64,000 nt of DNA. It comes from Halorientalis litorea. Lineage in GTDB: Archaea; Halobacteriota; Halobacteria; Halobacteriales; Haloarculaceae. The DNA lies in assembly GCF_023028225.1 (NCBI RefSeq), contig NZ_CP095482.1, positions 496,001-560,000 of the forward strand, read 5' to 3'. The position numbers and the translations under genes are program-made. Below, piece by piece: positions 41,502 to 50,292 of the stretch (position 1 is its first letter; each line of letters opens with the position of its first letter). The notes under the pieces were generated by a model. It was not told the DNA's origin. It made no database searches and saw nothing but the letters and a program-made list of their open reading frames with translations.

Positions 41502-42758
41502 ATGGGACGTATCGACTACGAACGGGCGGCGGCGGTGACCGACGGCCTGCAGTCACGGCTCGTCGACGCAGTTCGGGACGACGCGGCCGTCAGCAGACGC
41601 GGGGTCCTCGGTGGCCTTGGCCTCGCGGGGGCCGCCCTCGTTGGGGCATCGGGGACTGGGACCGCATCCGGTGGCCACGACGACGACGAACACGGCAACT
41701 TCGGAGCCAGCGGGGAGTACAGCGGGTCGACGTTCGACCCCCACGAGTTCCTCCGGCAGTTCAACACGGGTTACGACGGGCAGGAGTCCGTCCCACAGCG
41801 CGTCGTCGAGACTGACGGCCAGCGGATACGGGAGTACGAGTTCAGCGTCAGCCGGACCACCGTGGAAGTCGCGCCGGGCATCGAGTTCCCGGTGTGGGCC
41901 TACAACGGCCAAGTGCCGGGTCCGACCATCCGGGTGACCGAAGGGGACATCATTCGCATCGAACTCACGAACGGCAACCGGCACGGCCACACCATCCATC
42001 CACACGTCAAGAACGTGAACCCACGGATGGACGGCATCCCGCAGAACGGCCCCGGCCTGATAGAGACGGGCGAGACGTTCACCTACGAGTGGCAGGCCGA
42101 ACCGATGGGCTGTCACCTGTATCACTGCCACGCGCTCCCGCTGAAAGAACACATCCACCGCGGGATGTACGGGACGGTCATCGTCGACCCGGACCCCGAA
42201 CGCGTCCGTGAACAGCCGTCGGACTACTGTGGGTTCCACCCCTCACAGATTACGCCGGAGCTCCGTGCGGAACTGGTCGCTCGCGCGAAGTCGCGCAACC
42301 ACGAGTACGAGGAGAACGACGCGGTGCAGGAACTCGTCATGGTGATGAACGGGTTCGACACGAACTTCGACGGCGACAACGAAGTCTACGCCGCGAACAC
42401 CCGTGCGTTCGCCTACGGGGTCGGCGAAACCGACGGCGACGGCAACTGGGCACCCGGCGAGACGAAACGGCCAGTCCAGATAGACCGCGAGCGGCCGGTC
42501 CGCGTCTACCTCGTCAACACCATCGAGTTCGACCCCATCAATTCGTTCCACACACACTCGCAGTTCTTCGACTACTACGACCACGGGACGACACTGCTGC
42601 CGACCCACGAAACCGTCGACACCGTGATGCAGTGTCAGGCACAGCGCGGCATCCTCGAACTGGACTACAGCGACCACGACCCGGGCCTGTACATGTTCCA
42701 CGCCCACCAGTCGGAGTTCGCCGAACTGGGCTGGATGAGCTTCTTCGAGGTGGTCTGA
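41502..42758 (+). CDS. Two-domain multicopper oxidase, Tat-exported
   Basis: This 418-residue protein has a twin-arginine signal (AVSRRGVLGGLGLAGAALVGASGTGTAS) around residues 25-53. Copper motifs are HGHTIHPH, MGCHLYHCHALPLKEHIHRGMYG (HCH...H...M, type 1 plus type 3 ligands), NSFHTHSQFF and GLYMFHAHQSEFAELGWM. It oxidises a small substrate or metal ion (Mn2+/Fe2+/Cu+) with O2, or resembles nitrite-reductase-like two-domain oxidases. The start at 41502 is placed directly after the leader ORF stop; a GTG at 41409 in the same frame is less likely. It is directly followed by a ZIP transporter gene. Confidence 0.87.
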   Translation: MGRIDYERAAAVTDGLQSRLVDAVRDDAAVSRRGVLGGLGLAGAALVGASGTGTASGGHDDDEHGNFGASGEYSGSTFDPHEFLRQFNTGYDGQESVPQRVVETDGQRIREYEFSVSRTTVEVAPGIEFPVWAYNGQVPGPTIRVTEGDIIRIELTNGNRHGHTIHPHVKNVNPRMDGIPQNGPGLIETGETFTYEWQAEPMGCHLYHCHALPLKEHIHRGMYGTVIVDPDPERVREQPSDYCGFHPSQITPELRAELVARAKSRNHEYEENDAVQELVMVMNGFDTNFDGDNEVYAANTRAFAYGVGETDGDGNWAPGETKRPVQIDRERPVRVYLVNTIEFDPINSFHTHSQFFDYYDHGTTLLPTHETVDTVMQCQAQRGILELDYSDHDPGLYMFHAHQSEFAELGWMSFFEVV

Positions 42759-44009
42759 ATGGCCGAACAGAGCCCCGATACCGACGCGAGCGACCGGAGA
42801 GCACCCGACGCCCGCACAGACGGCGGGACGGCTACCGAACGCGCGCCGTTCGGCATTCCCCGGTGGCTGGGAGCAGCCCTGCCGCTTTTGTTGCTCGCGC
42901 TGGTCCTCGTCGGCCTGTTCGCGCTCTCGCCGTTCGCCGGTCTTTCGACGGGTGGAGCACCGCCCGACGTAACCGTCAGCCACGCGACGCTCCCGGACGA
43001 CGGGACGGTAATCTTACACGTCGTCAACAACGGACCGGAGCCGGTCCGGGTGGAGCAGGTCCTCGTGAACGACGCCTACTGGTCGTTCTCGGTCACTGAT
43101 GGCGGTGCGAACCCCCGGACGCTCCAACCGATGGAGTCCTCGCGCGTCGTCGTCCCGTACCACTGGACGCCGGGGTGGGACATCGAGACAGCCCTCGTCC
43201 TCGCCGACGGCGCGACGGTCCACCACGGCATCGTCGCACCCCAGCCGTCGCCGGGCGTCACCGGCGGGACGCTGTGGACGCTCGCGCTCGTCGGCGTCTT
43301 CGTCGGCGTGATTCCCGTCCTGCTCGGGATGCTCTGGTTCCCGTTCATGCGTGGCCTCTCCGACCGATGGATACACGCCGCGCTGACCTTCGCCTCGGGC
43401 GTGCTCGCTTTCTTGGCATTCGATGCCGGGTTCGAAGCCCTCGAATTGGCCGAGGCGGTTCCCGGTGCCTTCGAAGGCAATCTACTCGTGGTGCTGGGCG
43501 TCGTCGGCGCGTTCCTGCTGGTCCAAGCCGTCTCGGCGTGGAGCGGCGGTGAGCGACAGTCGCCGCTTGCACTCGCGTACCTCGTCGCCCTCGGTATCGG
43601 ACTCCACAATCTCGCGGAAGGGCTCGCCATCGGGAGCGCGTTCGCGCTCGGACACGTCTCGCTCGGAGCCTTCCTCGTCGTCGGGTTCATAGTTCACAAC
43701 GTCACCGAGGGGCCAGCCGTCGTGGCACCCGTGGCCCGCGGCGAGCGTCCCGCACTCCGTCACTTCCTCGCGATGGGTCTGCTGGCCGGCGGACCCGTCG
43801 TTCTCGGGGGGTGGGTGGGCGGGTTCGCCTTCTCGCCGACGCTCGGGGCACTCTTCCTCGCAGTGGGCGTGGGTGCAATCCTGCAGGTCACCGTCGAGAT
43901 AGCCGGGATGATACGCCGGCAGGGGCGTCTCGGCACGGCGACGAACCTCCTCGCCGCGCTCAGTGGGTTCGCCCTGATGTACGCGACCGACTTGCTGGTC
44001 GTCCTTTAG
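42759..44009 (+). CDS. ZIP family metal transporter with extracytoplasmic beta domain
   Basis: This 416-residue protein starts in the base after the oxidase stop. Residues 1-35 are acidic, 36-62 form one helix (WLGAALPLLLLALVLVGLFAL), residues 68-160 form a predicted beta-sandwich (PPDVTVSHATLPDDGTVILHVVNNGPEPVRV...) outside the membrane, and the C-terminal 250 residues are the ZIP core. The core has the metal-binding helices IGLHNLAEGLAIGSAFALG and GFIVHNVTEGPAVVAP. It imports a divalent metal (Mn2+, Zn2+ or Fe2+). The fused external domain may dock with the neighbouring oxidase; this is inference. Confidence 0.87.
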   Translation: MAEQSPDTDASDRRAPDARTDGGTATERAPFGIPRWLGAALPLLLLALVLVGLFALSPFAGLSTGGAPPDVTVSHATLPDDGTVILHVVNNGPEPVRVEQVLVNDAYWSFSVTDGGANPRTLQPMESSRVVVPYHWTPGWDIETALVLADGATVHHGIVAPQPSPGVTGGTLWTLALVGVFVGVIPVLLGMLWFPFMRGLSDRWIHAALTFASGVLAFLAFDAGFEALELAEAVPGAFEGNLLVVLGVVGAFLLVQAVSAWSGGERQSPLALAYLVALGIGLHNLAEGLAIGSAFALGHVSLGAFLVVGFIVHNVTEGPAVVAPVARGERPALRHFLAMGLLAGGPVVLGGWVGGFAFSPTLGALFLAVGVGAILQVTVEIAGMIRRQGRLGTATNLLAALSGFALMYATDLLVVL

Positions 44010-44683
44010 ACGTCCTGGAGTCCCTCGACGGCTTCGAGGAACCCGTCGCCGTAGCTCCCGTCAGTCACCTCGTCGGCCGCGGCGCGTGCGGCGTCGTCGG
44101 CGTTCGCCACGGCGATGGCCCGGCCGGCCACCTCGAACGTGGACACGTCGTTTTCGGAATCCCCGATGGCGACGAACGCGGCCGGGTCGAGGTCGAGTTC
44201 GTCGGCGACGAGTTCGAGGCCCTGCCCCTTGCTCACGTCGGGCGGTTTGACGTGGTAGGCGAACCCCGTGTCGACGACTTCGAGGCCGTGGTCGGCGGCG
44301 ATGGTCTCCAAGGGGGCGAGCGGTGACTCGCGGCTGACCGCCAGTTCCGTCTCGCGCCAGCGGTTCACGAAGTCCACCGCCCCCCATCCGAGGTCGTGTC
44401 CCACGTCCCGGTACGCCTCGGCCACCGTGGCGACGGCCTCGGGGTCGCCGGCGTAGGTTATCTCGTCGGTCGCCTCCACGTAGACGACGCCGCCGTTCTC
44501 CGCGATGACCGCCGGAGAGAGTGCGAGGAACTCACAGAGCGCGACGGGGTAGGCGAAGGACTTCCCCGTGGCGAACACCAGCGGCGCGTCCCACTCCCGC
44601 AGGGCTGGTATCACCTGCGGGTCGAGGCCTCGGTTCGGGCCGGTGAGCGTCCCGTCGATGTCGACGGCCAGCGGCGGCGTCAC
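44006..44683 (-). CDS. Phosphoglycolate phosphatase-like HAD-IIB hydrolase
   Basis: This 225-residue protein starts with GTG at 44683 (VTPPLAVDIDGTLTGPNRGL). HAD motif I is DIDGTLT, motif II is VFATGKSFAYP, and motifs III/IV are PPDVSKGQGLELVADELDLDPAAFVAIGDSENDVSTFEVAG. The IIB cap lies between. This is the archaeal TA0175-type phosphoglycolate phosphatase family. The larger frame upstream is a shadow across the divergent gene's promoter. Confidence 0.85.
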   Translation of the reverse strand: MTPPLAVDIDGTLTGPNRGLDPQVIPALREWDAPLVFATGKSFAYPVALCEFLALSPAVIAENGGVVYVEATDEITYAGDPEAVATVAEAYRDVGHDLGWGAVDFVNRWRETELAVSRESPLAPLETIAADHGLEVVDTGFAYHVKPPDVSKGQGLELVADELDLDPAAFVAIGDSENDVSTFEVAGRAIAVANADDAARAAADEVTDGSYGDGFLEAVEGLQDV

Positions 44684-44782
44684 GGGTCCACCGCCGGGAC
44701 AGTTCTCGTGCGGTCGGTCGTGAGTCTCATATCGGTCACTGAATCGCCCACAGCATAAGTGACCGCGGTCCGAGGGTCGGAC

Positions 44783-45667
44783 ATGGACGACGCCCACCCC
44801 GTGCCGGTCACGGACTGCCCGGACACGTATCTCGTCGACAACCGCCTCTTCGGGATGGAGAACGCACTGGCCACGTACGTCCTCGACGCCGACCGACCCG
44901 CGATTCTCGACGCCGGCACCGTCTCCGGGGCCGAACGCATCCTCGACGCGTTGGCGGTCCTCGACATCGACCCCGGCGATGTCGGGTCTATCGTCGTCAG
45001 TCACGTCCACCTCGACCACGCCGCCGGCGCGGGCCGACTGCTCGCGGCCTGTGAGAACGCCGAAGTACTCGTCCACGAGCGCGGCTATCCCTACCTCACG
45101 GACCCAGAGCGACTAGACCGCCTCGTGGAGAGCGTCGAGGCGGCCATCGGGATGGATGCCCCCTACGGCGACCCGGACCGCGTGCCCGAAGCGCGGTGTC
45201 GCGCGCTCTCGGACGGCGACCGGTTGGATTTCGGCAACCGGGTGCTGGACGTGTACGACGCCCCCGGCCACGCGCCCCACCACTTCGTCGGGTTCGACCC
45301 CGACAGCGGCATGCTGTTCGGTGCCGACGCCGTGGGCGCGTTCGACCCCGAAGGGGAGGGCGTCGTTCCGACGACGCCGCCCCCGAGTTTCGACCTCGAA
45401 GCGAACCTCGCAACCGTCGAGCGACTACGCGAACTTGGCCCGGAGCGGACGCTGTACAGTCACTTCGGACCCGGGAAACGCGGTGAAGCGGTCGCCGAAC
45501 TGGACGCCTACGCCGAGATGCTTCCAGCGTGGGTCGATGCGGTCCGGGACGCCCGCGAGCGTGTCGGTGACGACCTGAACGCGATGCTCGACGTTCTCCG
45601 CCCCGAGTGGGACAGTCCGACCGTCCGCCGGGACGTGGTCGGCGTCCTCCGGTACCTCGACGGCTAG
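44783..45667 (+). CDS. Metallo-beta-lactamase fold hydrolase
   Basis: This 294-residue MBL protein has the metal motif SHVHLDHAAGAG (HxHxDH), DAPGHAPHHFVGFDPDSGMLFGADAVG, and the C-terminal TLYSHFGPGKRGEAV supplying the last His. A TATA-like GCATAAG about 27 nt upstream of the ATG at 44783 supports that start over a GTG at 44759. The substrate is unknown. Confidence 0.82.
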   Translation: MDDAHPVPVTDCPDTYLVDNRLFGMENALATYVLDADRPAILDAGTVSGAERILDALAVLDIDPGDVGSIVVSHVHLDHAAGAGRLLAACENAEVLVHERGYPYLTDPERLDRLVESVEAAIGMDAPYGDPDRVPEARCRALSDGDRLDFGNRVLDVYDAPGHAPHHFVGFDPDSGMLFGADAVGAFDPEGEGVVPTTPPPSFDLEANLATVERLRELGPERTLYSHFGPGKRGEAVAELDAYAEMLPAWVDAVRDARERVGDDLNAMLDVLRPEWDSPTVRRDVVGVLRYLDG

Positions 45668-46236
45668 GTCAGCCGTTCGTACGCTCGATTGACCCGCTTG
45701 AATTCTTCCTCGTCGCCGTCCTCCGTGTCGGGGTGAACCTCCTTGACTTTCTCGCGGTAGGCGCGCTTGACGCGCTCCTCGTCCGCGCCGGGTTCGACGC
45801 CGAGCAGTCGGTACGCCTCCCGTTCGCTCGGCCCCTCGGTCGTCGAGGGCGCGGTGCGTCGTTGCCGCTGTCGCCCCTGTCGCCCGCCGTTGGTCCGCGT
45901 GCTTCGTCGCCCACGGCCCTGACCGCCCGGGGGCGTCCAGTCCTCCCGGGGTCCGGCCCCGAAGCCGCCGGTTTCGCGCGTCGCACCCCCTGTCCCGCCG
46001 GTGCGTCTCGTGCGAGTGCGCGCGCTCCGCCCGTCGGCCGCCTGCTGTTCGACGGACCGGTAGACGCGGGCCGCGAGGCGGCCGCTCGCCTGATACCACA
46101 TGAAGTACGCGGCGGCACCGAGTGCCAGCGCGATGGCGAGGATGGCGAGGTTGTAGACGACAGCGAGAACGGCGAGGACGCCTGCCGAGACCGCGAGGGC
46201 AACTGCAATCCCCGAAATGAGCCGCTCGTGATGCAC
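45664..46236 (-). CDS. Membrane-anchored J-domain protein
   Basis: This 190-residue protein has two N-terminal helices (LISGIAVALAVSAGVLAVLAVVYNLAILAIALALGAAAYFMWY), an Arg/Gly/Thr-rich linker (residues 70-130) and a C-terminal J domain REAYRLLGVEPGADEERVKRAYREKVKEVHPDTEDGDEEEFKRVNRAYERL with the essential HPD motif. It probably recruits DnaK to the membrane. The 3' end converges on the MBL gene with a 4-nt overlap. Confidence 0.83.
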   Translation of the reverse strand: MHHERLISGIAVALAVSAGVLAVLAVVYNLAILAIALALGAAAYFMWYQASGRLAARVYRSVEQQAADGRSARTRTRRTGGTGGATRETGGFGAGPREDWTPPGGQGRGRRSTRTNGGRQGRQRQRRTAPSTTEGPSEREAYRLLGVEPGADEERVKRAYREKVKEVHPDTEDGDEEEFKRVNRAYERLT

Positions 46237-46316
46237 ACCCTTGGATACGGGTGCGACGACTGTAAGCCTCCCGCTCGTGGGGTAGGTTCAAACCGCTGGC
46301 CGTGCTAGCTCCCCAC

Positions 46317-46517
46317 ATGAGTGTCTCCGGCAGCTGTGAAATCTGTGTTACCGGGGAAGTGAGGCACACCTGCCGGCGGTGTGGGAAACTCGTCTGCTCG
46401 AAACACTTCGACGAGGAGACGGGCCTCTGCGTGGAGTGTCTGTCCGAAGTCGACGGCAGCCGTGACCGCACCACGGGGGAGGACCCACCCGACGGCGTGG
46501 ACACGTACCGGTTCTGA
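46317..46517 (+). CDS. Cys-rich zinc-finger microprotein (66 aa)
   Basis: This is a small protein with cysteine pairs CEIC, CRRCGKLVCSKHF and CVECL, a B-box or double zinc-ribbon-like pattern using Cys and His ligands. Start ATG 46317 (MSVSGSCEIC) is preferred to an upstream in-frame TTG-type start at 46302. It is convergent with pyrF. Its function is unknown. Confidence 0.7.
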   Translation: MSVSGSCEICVTGEVRHTCRRCGKLVCSKHFDEETGLCVECLSEVDGSRDRTTGEDPPDGVDTYRF

Positions 46518-46525
46518 GAGCGTCG

Positions 46526-47377
46526 CTACCGGTACTGGTTCAGTCGCTTCTTCAGCCGCTTGGCTGCCTCGCCCGACGCCTTGTGGAAGTTTTCACCCAT
46601 GCCTCGCGGGTCACTCCGCTCCCCGCTCGCCTGTCCCGAGGCACTCCGTGCCTCGCCTTCCCCGGCGAAGATGATGCCCCGCGAGGAGTTGACGAGGCCG
46701 ACCCCGTCGGCGAGTCCGTACTCGACGGCGGCCTCGGCGTCGCCGCCCTGCGCGCCGACGCCCGGCACGAGGAAGGGGATGTCGGGCACGATGTCGCGAA
46801 TCTCGGCGAGTTCCTCGGGGTTGGTCGCGCCGACGACGAGGCCGACGTTGCCGTTGCGGTTCCACGTGTCCGCGAGGGCCGCGACGCGTTCGTAGACGGG
46901 TTCGCCCGAGGCGAGTTCGAGGTTCTGGAGGTCCGCGCCGCCGGGGTTGGAGGTGCGACAGAGGACGAACACGCCCGCGTCGGTGCGGTCGAGGAACGGT
47001 TCCAGCGAGTCACGGCCCATGAACGGGTTGACCGTGATGGCGTCGGCGGTGTCGAGCAGGTCGGCGTACTGGCGTGCGGTGTTGCCGATGTCGCCCCGCT
47101 TTGCGTCCAACAGGACTGGCACGTCCTTGCCGTGGGCGTAGGCGATCGTCTCTGCCAGTGCCCGCCAGCCGTCGGCGTCCTCGTAGAAGGCCGCGTTGGG
47201 CTTGTAACAGGCGGCGTGTTCGTGCGTCGCGTCGACGATGCGGCGGTTGAACGCCCACCGGGGCAGGTCGTGGTCGAGCAAGTGCTCGGGGAGACGGTCC
47301 ACGTCGGGGTCCAGTCCCACGGAGACCACGCTGTCGACCGCCGCGATGCGGTCGGCGAGGTCGTCGAAGAACGTCAT
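46526..47377 (-). CDS. pyrF: Orotidine 5'-phosphate decarboxylase
   Basis: PyrF makes UMP in the last step of pyrimidine synthesis. The 283-residue protein is of the longer PyrF type: MTFFDDLADRIAAVDSVVSVGLDPDVDRLP, YKPNAAFYEDADGWRAL, LLDAKRGDIGNTARQYA (catalytic Lys-Asp set), VNPFMGRDSLEPF and FLVPGVGAQGGDAEAAV. Near the C-terminus (nt about 46600-46665) a Gly/Ser/Glu-rich stretch, GEGEARSASGQASGERSDPRGMGE, lies outside conserved motifs and coincides with a DNA palindrome, suggesting an inserted element. Confidence 0.93.
   Translation of the reverse strand: MTFFDDLADRIAAVDSVVSVGLDPDVDRLPEHLLDHDLPRWAFNRRIVDATHEHAACYKPNAAFYEDADGWRALAETIAYAHGKDVPVLLDAKRGDIGNTARQYADLLDTADAITVNPFMGRDSLEPFLDRTDAGVFVLCRTSNPGGADLQNLELASGEPVYERVAALADTWNRNGNVGLVVGATNPEELAEIRDIVPDIPFLVPGVGAQGGDAEAAVEYGLADGVGLVNSSRGIIFAGEGEARSASGQASGERSDPRGMGENFHKASGEAAKRLKKRLNQYR
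46637..46655. repeat. Palindromic element inside pyrF
   Basis: CGAGGCAC TCC GTGCCTCG is a perfect 8-bp stem with a 3-nt loop in the reading frame of pyrF. The flanks repeat CGGAGTG on the coding strand. It encodes a low-complexity surface-type insert near the C-terminus, as expected of an ORF-tolerated palindromic repeat. Confidence 0.5.
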
Positions 47378-47416
47378 TACCGGCCGATGCGCCGGCACCC
47401 ACTACAAGATTCCCAT

Positions 47417-48151
47417 TCAGCCGGTGGCGTTGTAGACGACGGTGACGCTGGCCGAGACGGACACGTCGCCGGACTCGATGGCCGTCCCGCCGTCGGCACT
47501 CTCGGCCGCCGCAACGTCGAGGGCGAACGGCCGGACGCGACTGCTCGTGGCGTCCACGCTGGCGACGCCGGTGACGCGGAGGTCACTCGCGTCGGCGATG
47601 GTGTCGGCCTGCCGTTCGGCGTCCGCCATCGCGCTCGTCAGTGCCTCGTCGCGCAGTTCGTCACGGCTCTCCGCCGAGAGGGTAAACCGGACGGTCTGTA
47701 TCTCCGCGCCCGCGCCGGCGGCCGCGTCCACGACGGCCCCCGTGTCGTCGGTGTCGGCGAGTTCCACCTCGAAGGCGTGGACGCCGCGGTACTGCGCGTC
47801 GGGTTCAGCGTCCGGACGGCGCGGGCGGTTCTCGCGGATGTTGTACTCGCCGGTCGTCACCTGACTGTCGGGAACGCCCGCCTCTTCGAGGGCCGAGCGG
47901 AGACGTTCGGCACCGGTGGCGAGGTCGTCGCGGATGGCCGCCGGGTCGTCACCCTCGACGACGACGGCGGCGACGACGACGGCGCGGTCCGGGGCCGCGC
48001 TGGCACTCCCGTCCCCGGAGACGGTGACCGTCCGGTCGCCCGCGTGTTGGGCTGTTTGTCCGCTCGAACCAGTCGTCAGCACCGCGCCCGCCGTCCCCGC
48101 CGCCAGGAGGGCGACGACGACAGCGGCCACCAAGACGTTGCGGTATCGCAT
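47417..48151 (-). CDS. SIMPL (DUF541) domain protein, exported
   Basis: This 244-residue protein has an N-terminal hydrophobic signal or anchor (VLVAAVVVALLAAGTAGAVL), then the DUF541/SIMPL domain: TVTVSGDGSASAAPDRAVVVAAVVVEGDDPAAIRDDL, GVPDSQVTTGEYNIREN, VHAFEVELADTDDTGAVVDAA and ALTSAMADAERQADTIADASDLRVTGV. Its molecular role is unclear; relatives are linked to envelope or oxidative stress. Confidence 0.83.
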   Translation of the reverse strand: MRYRNVLVAAVVVALLAAGTAGAVLTTGSSGQTAQHAGDRTVTVSGDGSASAAPDRAVVVAAVVVEGDDPAAIRDDLATGAERLRSALEEAGVPDSQVTTGEYNIRENRPRRPDAEPDAQYRGVHAFEVELADTDDTGAVVDAAAGAGAEIQTVRFTLSAESRDELRDEALTSAMADAERQADTIADASDLRVTGVASVDATSSRVRPFALDVAAAESADGGTAIESGDVSVSASVTVVYNATG

Positions 48152-48258
48152 GGCAGGTGGAGAGACGACGCTGGTGAACGTAACCTCGCCGGTGACTCAA
48201 ACACCGGTTTGACACAACGGGGAAGACTCAAATCCCGCCGGCCGCTACGCCGGGAATA

Positions 48259-48912
48259 ATGGAGTCGGCGTTGGCCGCAGTGGTGTTCGACCTCGACGAC
48301 ACGTTGGCCGTCACGGACCGCCACAGACAGCGACTCCTCGACGATGCGACGGCACGCGTCGGGACGGCCGACGTGGACCGCGCCGTCTATCTCGACACGC
48401 ACGGGGCCGTAGAGGCGACGGAGACCCGTGCCCCCATCTTCGAGCGACTCGTCGCCGACGAGGCGGCGGCGGCCGTCGCCGCGGCCTACCGCGAGGCAGT
48501 CGGCGAGGCACTTCGGCCCGTTCCCGGTGCGGCCGAGTTGGTCCGACGCCTCCGAGACTCCTACCGGGTCGGCCTGCTCACCGACGGACCGCTGGCCGCA
48601 CAGCGTGACAAACTCGACCGCCTCGGCTGGACGACCCTGTTCGATACCGTCGTCATCACCGGCGAACTGCCGGCCGGAAAACCCGATTCTGGCGCGTTCG
48701 AGCGCGTCTGTGCCGACCTGAACGTCGACCCGGCGCGGGCGGCCTACGTCGGTGACCGCCCGGAAGTCGACATCGCGGGCGCGGCGGCGGCCGGCCTCCG
48801 ACCCGTGCAGGTAACCTACCCCGACGGCCCGTCCCCCCATCCGGCCGCGGCGGCGACCGTCGAGCGTGCGGAGATAGCCGAGCGACTGCCCGACGTTCTC
48901 GCGTCTGTCTGA
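48259..48912 (+). CDS. HAD superfamily hydrolase
   Basis: This 217-residue HAD-IA phosphatase-like protein has motif I VFDLDDTLAVTDRHRQRL, motif II LLTDGPLAAQRDKLDRLG, motif III AGKPDSGAF and motif IV AAYVGDRPEVDIAGAAAAGLRPV. The cap lies at residues 20-90. The substrate is unknown. It is divergent from the SIMPL gene. Confidence 0.83.
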   Translation: MESALAAVVFDLDDTLAVTDRHRQRLLDDATARVGTADVDRAVYLDTHGAVEATETRAPIFERLVADEAAAAVAAAYREAVGEALRPVPGAAELVRRLRDSYRVGLLTDGPLAAQRDKLDRLGWTTLFDTVVITGELPAGKPDSGAFERVCADLNVDPARAAYVGDRPEVDIAGAAAAGLRPVQVTYPDGPSPHPAAAATVERAEIAERLPDVLASV

Positions 48913-48927
48913 GGCGGGGCAGCCGTC

Positions 48928-49311
48928 TCAGTCGCTCTCTCGTTCGTTCGCGACAGCCACGACATCCACCGCCGACTTGACTTCGGCACCGCTCTCGACG
49001 AACACGAGCGTCCGCGGTGGCTCGACTGCCTTCGGTCTGACCCGCAGGTCGGCACGCTCGGCGGCGGCCGCGCCCCGTTCGACACCGGTCAGGAGCTCGA
49101 TTCGGAGCCGGTCGGGGTGGACGTACGTTTCGGCGATGGGGTCGCCGGCGAGTGCGACCCGGTAGGCGAACGTTCCGTCGTCGGTGGGGTCGGCGTCCGG
49201 GTCGGCGTCGACGACTGCCATGTCGCCGAGGACACCCGACTCGCGGCCCGTCACCTCGGAGGCGAGCAGTTGCCCGATACGGCGGCCGTCGGTGATGCGG
49301 TCCTCGACCAT
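48928..49311 (-). CDS. Conserved haloarchaeal protein of unknown function (127 aa)
   Basis: This 127-residue protein starts MVEDRITDGRRIGQLLASEVTGRESGVLGDMAVVDADPD and is predicted alpha/beta. The ATG at 49311 overlaps the DUF2240 stop (TGATG), so it is coupled to that gene; a GTG three bases upstream is possible. I recognise no domain. Confidence 0.65.
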   Translation of the reverse strand: MVEDRITDGRRIGQLLASEVTGRESGVLGDMAVVDADPDADPTDDGTFAYRVALAGDPIAETYVHPDRLRIELLTGVERGAAAAERADLRVRPKAVEPPRTLVFVESGAEVKSAVDVVAVANERESD

Positions 49312-49751
49312 CACAGGTCACCGATGGCGCGTTCTGCGTCGGCGGCCACGTCGACGCCGCGGCGACGGGCGTACACGACGGCGGCAGCCTCGACGGTGAC
49401 GCCGAGGTCAGCCTGTAGTGCGTTGATTTCAGCGACGGCCGACTGCTTCTCGACGCCGGCGTCCTCGATGGCCGAGAGGAGTCGCTCGAACGTCGACCGC
49501 TCTTGGAGGATGGACTCCTCGGGCACGAACCCCTCCGGTACTTCGACGTCGTCGGCGGAGAATTCGACCGTCACCTGACCGTCCGTGCGCGTCACGACCC
49601 CCTCGCTGGCGGCCACGTCGAGCAGTCGCTTCGCCTGGTCGGGCGTGAACCAGTCGCGGTCCAACGAGAGGGCGACGACGAACTCGCTTTCGGGCATGCT
49701 CGCCTGTCCCGCCTGTCGGAACGGAACCGCCACGGCCGTCCGCAAACTCAT
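49311..49751 (-). CDS. DUF2240 family protein
   Basis: This 146-residue protein has an N-terminal wHTH-like segment (SLRTAVAVPFRQAGQASMPESEFVVALSLDRDWFTPDQAKRLLDVAASEGVVTRTDGQVTVEF) typical of archaeal DUF2240, followed by helices FERLLSAIEDAG and AVAEINALQADLGVTVEAAAVVYARRRGVDV. The start ATG 49751 is chosen because upstream sequence reads as the rps8e promoter region. The role is unknown; a nucleic-acid-binding function is possible. Confidence 0.8.
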   Translation of the reverse strand: MSLRTAVAVPFRQAGQASMPESEFVVALSLDRDWFTPDQAKRLLDVAASEGVVTRTDGQVTVEFSADDVEVPEGFVPEESILQERSTFERLLSAIEDAGVEKQSAVAEINALQADLGVTVEAAAVVYARRRGVDVAADAERAIGDL

Positions 49752-49914
49752 CGTTTTCTTTCGAAACCGGGCGAAGGGTAAACCTGCCGGTGGCGGCGCG
49801 GGCCTCGCCTGTGCCCGTGGTGGGGACCGGTCGACGGCGTGCCCCTCGTTTCCGACCGCCGACACGCGACGTAGAGTCGAACGCTTCAAGTGGTCCGTCG
49901 TGAATTCACACAGT

Positions 49915-50292
49915 ATGAGAGACCAAGGACGCTCCACGCGCAAGCGTACCGGCGGCCGGCTCCGCCCGAACCACAAGAAGAAAAAGCACGAACTCGGCGG
50001 CGAACCGACCGAGACACGGGTCGGCGAACACAAACTCAAGCGCGTCGACAAGCGCGGCAACACCGAGAAAGTCCGTGCCATCGAGACGGACACCGCGAGC
50101 GTCGCCGTCGACGGCGAAGTGGTCGCCGCCGACATCGAGAACGTCGCCGAGAACGGTTCCAACCCCAACTACGCCCGCCGGAACATCATCACGCAGGGTG
50201 CCGTCATCGAGACGAGCGAGGGTCGCGCCCGCGTGACTTCCCGTCCGGGACAGGACGGCCAAATCAACGCCGTGCTGGTCGACGAAGCGTAA
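49915..50292 (+). CDS. rps8e: 30S ribosomal protein S8e
   Basis: This 125-residue ribosomal protein has MRDQGRSTRKRTGGRLRPNHKKKKHELGGEPTETRVGE, KRVDKRGNTEKVRAI and NPNYARRNIITQGAVIETSEGRARVTSRPGQDGQINAVLV, diagnostic of archaeal S8e. It stands alone with its own promoter region, and is divergent from DUF2240. Confidence 0.97.
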   Translation: MRDQGRSTRKRTGGRLRPNHKKKKHELGGEPTETRVGEHKLKRVDKRGNTEKVRAIETDTASVAVDGEVVAADIENVAENGSNPNYARRNIITQGAVIETSEGRARVTSRPGQDGQINAVLVDEA

